Of a stretch of 64,000 bases of DNA, positions 54,600-61,148 are shown piece after piece. The notes beneath the pieces are model-generated. The model was not told where the DNA came from. It saw only the letters and a list, made by a program, of their open reading frames with translations, and ran no database searches. Origin of the DNA: Fervidobacterium gondwanense DSM 13020 (GTDB lineage: Bacteria > Thermotogota > Thermotogae > Thermotogales > Fervidobacteriaceae); the NCBI RefSeq assembly GCF_900143265.1, contig NZ_FRDJ01000005.1, positions 62,001-126,000 on the forward strand. The letters are read 5' to 3'. Positions within the stretch are counted from its first letter, which is position 1; each line of letters begins with the position of its first letter. A program made the position numbers and the translations under genes.

Positions 54600-57500
54600 A
54601 TGTCAGAAAGGAGCGAAGAGTTACTTGGTAAGGAGATTAAGTCTGTAAAAATTACCGTTAATGAAGGTGCTGTAGAAAAACGGTTTGGCTTCTTTAGAAA
54701 AGCAATCATAAATTATTTTAAATTAGCTAAGAACATACTCAAAACGTATGGAAGTCTCAAGGTTGTCGAAGGTGATTTTCAAAGCGCTGATGCAGAGCTG
54801 ATAGTAGAAACGAAGGAGTTACCAAACAAGATAGAAGGAACTGTAACATTAAAGGTATCAGGTAACGCACAAAAATTCAGATTTTCTATTGAAATCCCTC
54901 CCGCAGGCTCAAAAAATCTGCCTACCTACGAATTCGAATCCGTTATCTTCGAAATCCTCGGCATAGTGAAAGGCATTGAAGTCTTGCTTCCACTTCTCAA
55001 GGATAAAGATTCCGATAAAAGAAAAGCTATCATAAAGGCGCTTGGTAACATTGGTGATCCGAAGGCCGTCGAATCACTTGCAAAGTCTATGTCCGATACG
55101 GATCCGACAGTCAGAAAAGTCTTAGCAGAAGCTCTTGGTAAGATAAACGATCCCAGCGTAGTCGGATTGCTTGTCTTATTCTTGAGAGACGAAGATTATG
55201 TAGTGCGTGTAGAAGCGAAAATAGGTATCTTCAACGCGCTAAAGGCAGGGTTACCTGTTAATGAAGTACTCTTCATGGCACTAAAAGATAAGAATATTGA
55301 AGTTCGAAAATCGTTAGTTGAAATCCTCGGCAATTTGAACACTTCAAACGTTGTTGCTCCTTTAGTCGAAGCACTCGATGATGATGATATGAGCGTTCGG
55401 TTAAAAGCCGTTCAGGCACTTGGGAATATAAGAGCGCCGAAGGCTGTAGATGCCATTGAGAAACTGTTGAAGGACAAGAGTGCTGATATAAGATTGGCAG
55501 CCGTGCAAGCTTTAAATTCAATAGGAAATCCAAAAGTATTCGATTCACTTGTCGAATTGCTGGGAGATAAAGATTGGAAAGTTCGAAAAGCGGTGGTTGA
55601 AGCTCTTGGGAATATTGGACATCAGAGAGCGATTGATTACCTCGAAGAGGCACTAAAAGACGAAAACCCGAGTGTGAGAAGAGCTGCTGTTGAAACACTT
55701 GGAAACGTATGGGATAAAAGGGTTACGAATATACTCGTTAATGCTTTAAAAGATGAAGATTCTTGGATAAGACTTAGCGCTGCAAAGGCTCTTGCGAATA
55801 TGAATGATCCATCTTCTGTGCCATCGCTTATTGATGCACTCGTTGATCCAATTAGTAATGTTCGAATAGCTGCTGCGGAAGCACTTGGGATGATAGGCGA
55901 TGAAAGAGCTGTTGGCATGCTTATCGAAAAATTGAAAGATGATGACTGGAAAGTGCGAAAGGCAGCTGTTGAAGCGCTTGGGAAAATTCGCGATGTATCG
56001 TCTGTAGATTCTTTGATTGAGGTGGTAAGAAATACTGCTGAAGAAATAAATGTGCGCGAAGCTGCGGTGGATGCTATTGGAAATATAAGAGAAATGATAG
56101 CTACGGAAGCCCTCGTTGATATGTTGAATGAAGAAGATGTCAAGATTCGAAAAGCTGCGGTTGAAGCGCTTGGGAAGATTGGAGATATAAGGGTTACTGG
56201 AGTGATTGCTGAAATTTTGATGGATGAACAGGAAGACTTAGCAGTTAGAGAAGCCGCAGCAAAAGCGCTTGGAAAAATCGGGGAAGATGAAGCTGTTGAG
56301 CAACTCGTTAGTGTTCTGAAGGAACGAGATCTGGCGATTAAAAAGGCAGCTGTGTGGGCTCTTGGCGAAATTGGATCTGAAAAAGCCGTGACGGCTCTTA
56401 TCGAAAAAATTAATGATACAGACAAAGGTTTAAGACTTGCTGTTATTGAATCGCTTGGAAAAAGCAAAAATTTTAGAACAGTTCAGCCATTGATTAATTT
56501 ACTAAATGACAAAGAACCGGAGATAAAAGAGGCTGCGGCACAAGCGCTTGGGAATATTGGAAGTGAAAGTGCGATAGATGCATTGATTCAATTGCTGAAT
56601 GACGAAGATGGTAGCGTCAGAAGGAGTGCGGCTTGGGCACTTGGAGAGATACGTTGTAGCAAGGCATCGGACGCGCTTGCAAAAGCTTTAAGAGACGAAG
56701 AACCAACAGTAAGGATGGCAGCAGCAGATGCACTTGTCAAGTTAGGCAATAACACTGCTTTTGAGCAACTTCTACTCATTACGCTCCAAGACAAGACTTC
56801 ATCAAAATACGGCGAATTGCAAAAATCCTTCCAAGAATCTGTGGACTTTGGGAATGTATTAGATACCTTTTTGACATTCGATCAAGAGAAAAATGTACAA
56901 AAACGCTCTCGTGCATGGGACGAAAAGACTCTCGAAACGCTCATTTTAACATTAGAAGACGAGACACTGGATGAAGAAATGCGTAGAAGAGCGGCGGTTA
57001 TACTGGGCGAAATGGGAAATCCGAAAGCTATAGAGGCATTGGTTAGGCTGTCCAAAAACAGAAACGATGTGCTTCGTGAAGCAGCAGCGTGTTCTCTTGG
57101 AAAAATAAAAACACCCGAAGCAATTAGACACTTGATACCCCTTCTAAACGACAAAGTTGTCAACGTACGGAAAGCCGCTGCTTGGTCCATAGGTGAGGTT
57201 GGAGGTCCTGGAGCTATTGATATATTATCGAGAGCTCTAAAAGACAGCGACTCATCCGTCCGAAAGGCTGTTGTGGGTGCATTTGGAAAAATAAAAGACA
57301 CAAAGATAATAGACTACCTTATCTTAGCCTTGAACGATGAAGATTACCAAGTTCGGAATGCAGCAAAGATTGAACTTCAACAAGCTATTAAATCAGGACT
57401 TTCAGTAACAGAATCGCTTTTACGGGCAGCAAAGTATGGAAACATGGATACACGTATAACAATTGCAGAAATCCTTGGAAACGTTCACGACACTAAAGCT

Positions 57501-59246
57501 GTTGAGGTACTTATCGACTTGTTAAAAGACGAAGATTCCAATGTAAGAAAAGTAGCAATAAAATCACTTGGCGAGATAGGGGACTTAAAAGCTGTTGAGC
57601 CGCTCTCTCGATTAATACAAGATAGAGACGCCAGTGTACGCCTTGCAGTGGTTCAAGCTCTCGAGAAGATAGATGATATCTCAATAATAGAACCACTCAT
57701 AAAAGTGCTGAAAGACGAGAATAACGATATCCGTTTAATTGCCATCAGGACACTTGGTAGAACAAAGGACAAAAGAATAATAGAACCTCTTGGACAACTC
57801 TTAAAAGACAAGGATCCTAATATAAGTCTATCAGTGATAGAAGCTTTGGCATCGATAGATAGCGAAAAAGTTTCTGAACTGCTTACTGATTCGTTGAAAG
57901 ATGAAGAATGGAAAATTCGCAAAGCTGCTGCAGAAGCACTTGGGAAAATTAAAGATCGGAAAGTAGTAAATAGTCTTATTGAAGCTTTAAAAGACGAAAT
58001 TCCAACCGTAAGAATTGCAGCTGCTGAAGCGTTGGGGGCTATAGGAGATTCTGGAACAATTGATGCACTCAGCGAACTGCTAAAAGACAATGACTCGTGG
58101 GTTCGGTTGGCTGCTATAGAGGCTATTGGAAAAATAGGCGATTGGACCGCTGTAGAAATTTTAAAGGAGGCCTTAAAAGATTCGTCTCCAAACGTGAGAA
58201 GAGCTGCTGCCGAGGCGCTTGGAAAAGTAGGAGATGTTAGTGCTGTACCTCTGCTTGCCGAAAAACTAAAAGATGAGGACTGGAAAGTTCGAAAAGCAGT
58301 AATCGAAGCGTTGGAAAATATTAACGACATGAGCGCAGTTGAACCACTAATCGAAGTGTTGAAAGATGAGAATTTCGAAGTTCGAAAATCTGCTATTGAG
58401 GCACTTGGCAAGATAGGAGATTACGCTGCCTTAGATGCTTTCGAAGTTCTTCTTCTTGACAGCAACCCGGATATTCGAAAGATTACTACGCAATCGATTC
58501 TGAAAATAGGCGGCCCGAAGGCGGTAGAAGCTCTCCTTACAGCTTTAAAAGATCCTGATCCGGATGTTAGACTCTTAGCTCAAGAAGGACTCTTTCAGAT
58601 ATCAGATTTCAGCGTCGTGCATTTGATTAGGAAATTACTCAGAGACGAAGAGCCGAACATAAGGTGGCTTGCTATCCAAATTCTTCGAAAGATTGGTGGG
58701 GCAGGAGTGGTCGAGCCACTTATCGAAGCATTGAACGACGAAATATTCAGTATCCGATGGTCAGCGGCAGAGGCGCTCGGTGAGGTGGGTGACCCAAAAG
58801 CTATTGGACCTCTCTCTGCATTGCTGAGGGATAAGGATTACGCGGTTCGCAGAACTGCAGCTGAGGCTATAGGAAACATAGGTGGAGAACATGCACTAAA
58901 CATACTTGCTGAAGCTTTAAATGATGAAAATACAGAAGTTCGTGGCGCAGTTATTTGGGGTATCGCAAAGGTTCGTGCTTTAGATGAAGATATCGCGTAT
59001 AACTTACTTTGCAAAGGGATCAAAGATGAAAGTACTTACGTGCGTAAAGAAGCAATAAAGGCTTTAGGTAGCAAACGTGATAGAAAATCGGTAGAAGCAA
59101 TCCTTCAAGCTTTGGAGGATAAAGATGAAGGTGTTTGCAAGACTGCGTTACAAATCCTTGAGGAAATAACCGGTCAGAAATTTGGTCTGAACTATTCAGA
59201 ATGGAAGAAATGGTGGGAGGAACATAGAGAAGAGCTTGATGATTAA
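54600..59246 (+). CDS. Giant HEAT-repeat (PBS lyase HEAT-like) protein
   Basis: 1548 residues. Residues 1-120 are a non-repeat domain; from about 126 to 1515 come roughly 43-45 repeats of 31 residues (consensus A...L...L.D....VR.AA.EALG.IGD). The solenoid breaks near 720-775 (polar, ending RSRAWDEKT). Two non-canonical units of form AKI...A.K.GL.V.E.L occur near 205 and 918, 713 residues apart, exactly 23 repeats. The C-terminus is EWKKWWEEHREELD, a tail common in such proteins. No signal or membrane span: probably a cytoplasmic scaffold. GGAGCTGACGTTT precedes the ATG. Confidence 0.92.
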   Translation: MSERSEELLGKEIKSVKITVNEGAVEKRFGFFRKAIINYFKLAKNILKTYGSLKVVEGDFQSADAELIVETKELPNKIEGTVTLKVSGNAQKFRFSIEIPPAGSKNLPTYEFESVIFEILGIVKGIEVLLPLLKDKDSDKRKAIIKALGNIGDPKAVESLAKSMSDTDPTVRKVLAEALGKINDPSVVGLLVLFLRDEDYVVRVEAKIGIFNALKAGLPVNEVLFMALKDKNIEVRKSLVEILGNLNTSNVVAPLVEALDDDDMSVRLKAVQALGNIRAPKAVDAIEKLLKDKSADIRLAAVQALNSIGNPKVFDSLVELLGDKDWKVRKAVVEALGNIGHQRAIDYLEEALKDENPSVRRAAVETLGNVWDKRVTNILVNALKDEDSWIRLSAAKALANMNDPSSVPSLIDALVDPISNVRIAAAEALGMIGDERAVGMLIEKLKDDDWKVRKAAVEALGKIRDVSSVDSLIEVVRNTAEEINVREAAVDAIGNIREMIATEALVDMLNEEDVKIRKAAVEALGKIGDIRVTGVIAEILMDEQEDLAVREAAAKALGKIGEDEAVEQLVSVLKERDLAIKKAAVWALGEIGSEKAVTALIEKINDTDKGLRLAVIESLGKSKNFRTVQPLINLLNDKEPEIKEAAAQALGNIGSESAIDALIQLLNDEDGSVRRSAAWALGEIRCSKASDALAKALRDEEPTVRMAAADALVKLGNNTAFEQLLLITLQDKTSSKYGELQKSFQESVDFGNVLDTFLTFDQEKNVQKRSRAWDEKTLETLILTLEDETLDEEMRRRAAVILGEMGNPKAIEALVRLSKNRNDVLREAAACSLGKIKTPEAIRHLIPLLNDKVVNVRKAAAWSIGEVGGPGAIDILSRALKDSDSSVRKAVVGAFGKIKDTKIIDYLILALNDEDYQVRNAAKIELQQAIKSGLSVTESLLRAAKYGNMDTRITIAEILGNVHDTKAVEVLIDLLKDEDSNVRKVAIKSLGEIGDLKAVEPLSRLIQDRDASVRLAVVQALEKIDDISIIEPLIKVLKDENNDIRLIAIRTLGRTKDKRIIEPLGQLLKDKDPNISLSVIEALASIDSEKVSELLTDSLKDEEWKIRKAAAEALGKIKDRKVVNSLIEALKDEIPTVRIAAAEALGAIGDSGTIDALSELLKDNDSWVRLAAIEAIGKIGDWTAVEILKEALKDSSPNVRRAAAEALGKVGDVSAVPLLAEKLKDEDWKVRKAVIEALENINDMSAVEPLIEVLKDENFEVRKSAIEALGKIGDYAALDAFEVLLLDSNPDIRKITTQSILKIGGPKAVEALLTALKDPDPDVRLLAQEGLFQISDFSVVHLIRKLLRDEEPNIRWLAIQILRKIGGAGVVEPLIEALNDEIFSIRWSAAEALGEVGDPKAIGPLSALLRDKDYAVRRTAAEAIGNIGGEHALNILAEALNDENTEVRGAVIWGIAKVRALDEDIAYNLLCKGIKDESTYVRKEAIKALGSKRDRKSVEAILQALEDKDEGVCKTALQILEEITGQKFGLNYSEWKKWWEEHREELDD

Positions 59247-59251
59247 ATGAA

Positions 59252-59281
59252 AACCCCCAGCGCACATACCTGCTGGGGGTT
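59252..59281 (-). terminator. Terminator between the HEAT gene and the UPF0397 gene
   Basis: A perfect 10-bp stem AACCCCCAGC/GCTGGGGGTT with a 10-nt loop. The T tract is better on the minus strand (TTTTCATTT), where it ends the S-component transcript; it may also stop the HEAT transcript. Confidence 0.82.
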
Positions 59282-59304
59282 AATACTTAGAAAATCATCA
59301 ACCT

Positions 59305-59865
59305 TTATTGTGCCTTTTTTAAGCTGCCCTTCTTTGGTTTGGTCGCGACATAAGCGAAGATAAGCAACGTACCTATCACACCAGCGCTGATGATGTTCAT
59401 AATTGCGGCTGTGACACCTTGGATGAAAACCTTATCCGCTGGCTCTGCATATATCACTATGTCGAGCACAGGTGCTATGACGAGCCAAGATATAGCATTG
59501 GCAATTATTTGGAAAAGATTCACTTTCAGTGCATCCTTAAAGGTGAATTCCCCTTCTTCAAGCTTTGTGAACTTATAACCCAATCCGAATATGAAACCAG
59601 CTATACCGCTTGCGATAACCCAGCTCCACCACGGAGAACCATACTGGATCGCATCGCTGAGCGCATGTCCAATGAAAGCTGAAAGCCCACCTGCAATAGG
59701 ACCGTAAAGAGTAGCTAAGAAGAGTGCAAAACCGTAAGCAGTTTGGAAACTCGTCTGTGGAACTGGTGATGGGATCTTAACGAACATGAACAGAAGCATA
59801 AAGATCGCAGCACCAATACCAGACGCTACCACCGTGGCGGTTGAGAACTTGAAGAGCTTTTTCAT
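59305..59865 (-). CDS. ECF transporter S component, UPF0397 family
   Basis: 186 residues, about five or six spans. GIGAAIFMLLFMFVKIP, QTAYGFALFLATLYGPIAGGLSAFIGHALSDA and YGSPWWSWVIASGIAGFIFG are the UPF0397 hallmarks. Members (MtsT/QrtT-like) were proposed from genome context to carry methionine or queuosine precursors; the ligand is unproven. They normally adjoin a fused EcfAA and EcfT; here those lie 4.9 kb away beyond the HEAT gene, on the same strand. AAAAGGAGGCATCAGGC precedes the ATG. Confidence 0.87.
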   Translation of the reverse strand: MKKLFKFSTATVVASGIGAAIFMLLFMFVKIPSPVPQTSFQTAYGFALFLATLYGPIAGGLSAFIGHALSDAIQYGSPWWSWVIASGIAGFIFGLGYKFTKLEEGEFTFKDALKVNLFQIIANAISWLVIAPVLDIVIYAEPADKVFIQGVTAAIMNIISAGVIGTLLIFAYVATKPKKGSLKKAQ

Positions 59866-59917
59866 GCCTGATGCCTCCTTTTTAACATGGATTAATTAAT
59901 GTGACGCACACCTAAAT

Positions 59918-59962
59918 ATTATACCATATATCACGTTCAAGTAATCTTTTTGAACGTGATAT
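59918..59962. promoter_or_regulatory. Upstream region of the UPF0397 gene with a 13-bp inverted repeat
   Basis: ATATCACGTTCAA (59928-59940) and TTGAACGTGATAT (59950-59962) are perfect inverted repeats around a 9-bp centre. A minus-strand TATAAT (plus 59918-59923) lies just downstream in that gene's direction, with no good -35 box, so the palindrome sits where an activator or repressor would. A plus-strand TATAAT (59965-59970) flanks the other side but leads to no plus-strand gene. Confidence 0.6.
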
Positions 59963-60068
59963 TGTATAATCACAATGACAAGTAGTGTGCGAACAGAATA
60001 CGGTTAAAGCCAAGTTGATGGCATGCCAATTGTTTCGTTTATTTACATTGCTACCATTTCTACGAAGT

Positions 60069-60995
60069 CTACGGTATCCTGTTTCCCGCGGCGCTGTAGA
60101 GTTCGTACCATTCTTGTCTTGTTAGATTAACTCCGACCGCTTGGGCGATTTTTCTAAGCCTCTCTGCACTCGTCGTGCCGACTATCGGTTGAATTTTCGC
60201 AGGGTGCCTCAGAATCCATGCTGTTGCAATAGCCTCTTTTGAGACGTTATATTTATTTGCAAGTTCTTCGAGCTTCAAGTTTAGCTCTGGGAATTGGGGA
60301 TCGTCTATGAACACGCCCTGTATGTTACCTTGTTCGTTTCCATACTGGAACGGTGACCATGCCTGAATCGTTATTCCTTTGAGCCTGCAGTACTCGAGCA
60401 CTTCTCCGTCTCTGTTAACCGACTGCGGGAACTTCGTATTAGTGAATATGCCAAAATCAATCATCCCCGTGTTTGTCAAACTTAGCTGGAGCTGGTTTGT
60501 GAGCAACTTGTAATTCAACGCACTGCTTAGCAATTCGATCTGCATCGGATTGAAATTGCTCACGCCAAAGTATCTGACTAAACCTTTTGAGTGTAAATAT
60601 GAGAATGCTTCTGCAACTTTTTCTGGCTCCATCAACGTATCAGGACGGTGGAGCAGGAGTATGTCGATATAGTCTGTTTGCAATCTTTTCAGAGCTTTTT
60701 CAACAGATGTGACGATGTGTTCTTTCGATAAATCGTAGAATCCATTCCTAATTCCGCACTTGGTCTGGATTATTATCTTGTCCCTCGATATTTTCAGATT
60801 CTTCACAACCTGTGCGAACACTTCTTCAGATTTACCAGCACCGTATATATCCGCATGGTCAAAGAAATTTATTCCAAGTTCTAAAGATGTTGAAACAAGC
60901 TCCTCAATGCTATTCAGCGGTTTATTCCAGATTCTCATACAACCGAGGCCAATAACGGAAACTTCCAATTCGTTGCCAAGTTTGAGTTTCTTCAT
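60069..60995 (-). CDS. Aldo/keto reductase
   Basis: 308 residues, TIM-barrel AKR. Catalytic tetrad visible: DHADIYGAG (Asp, Tyr), IIQTKCGI (Lys) and LLLHRPD (His). The C-terminal PIVGTTSAERLRKI binds NADP(H). It resembles the YdhF group. It reduces aldehydes or ketones; substrate unknown. ATG 60995 lies 7 nt after GGAGGTG; an upstream ATG at 61010 places that site inside the frame. Confidence 0.93.
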   Translation of the reverse strand: MKKLKLGNELEVSVIGLGCMRIWNKPLNSIEELVSTSLELGINFFDHADIYGAGKSEEVFAQVVKNLKISRDKIIIQTKCGIRNGFYDLSKEHIVTSVEKALKRLQTDYIDILLLHRPDTLMEPEKVAEAFSYLHSKGLVRYFGVSNFNPMQIELLSSALNYKLLTNQLQLSLTNTGMIDFGIFTNTKFPQSVNRDGEVLEYCRLKGITIQAWSPFQYGNEQGNIQGVFIDDPQFPELNLKLEELANKYNVSKEAIATAWILRHPAKIQPIVGTTSAERLRKIAQAVGVNLTRQEWYELYSAAGNRIP

Positions 60996-61148
60996 AAGTT
61001 TCACCTCCAAAGTATGAAAGTATCAACTCAATTATACAACTTTAATATGTTACAATCTAATTCACTGTATGCCAAATTAAAAATAATTCTGTGCTAAAAT
61101 TGAATGTGAAATATATACTTTTGCCGAAATTTTTAGCGAGGTGATAAT

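Noticed and set aside
56588-58411. Long open frames on the strand opposite the HEAT gene (for example 57653-58411)
   Set aside because: They are low-complexity Ser/Phe-rich shadows produced by the repeated codons of the HEAT gene, with no ribosome sites or family matches.
54600-59246. Phycobilisome lyase function for the HEAT protein
   Set aside because: The repeat type is shared with PBS lyases, but this organism type has no phycobilisomes and the repeats alone do not carry lyase function.
59928-59962. Terminator of the aldo/keto reductase gene
   Set aside because: The inverted repeat is strong, but no T tract follows on the minus strand (ATATGG), and it sits over 100 bp beyond the stop, next to promoter-like boxes.
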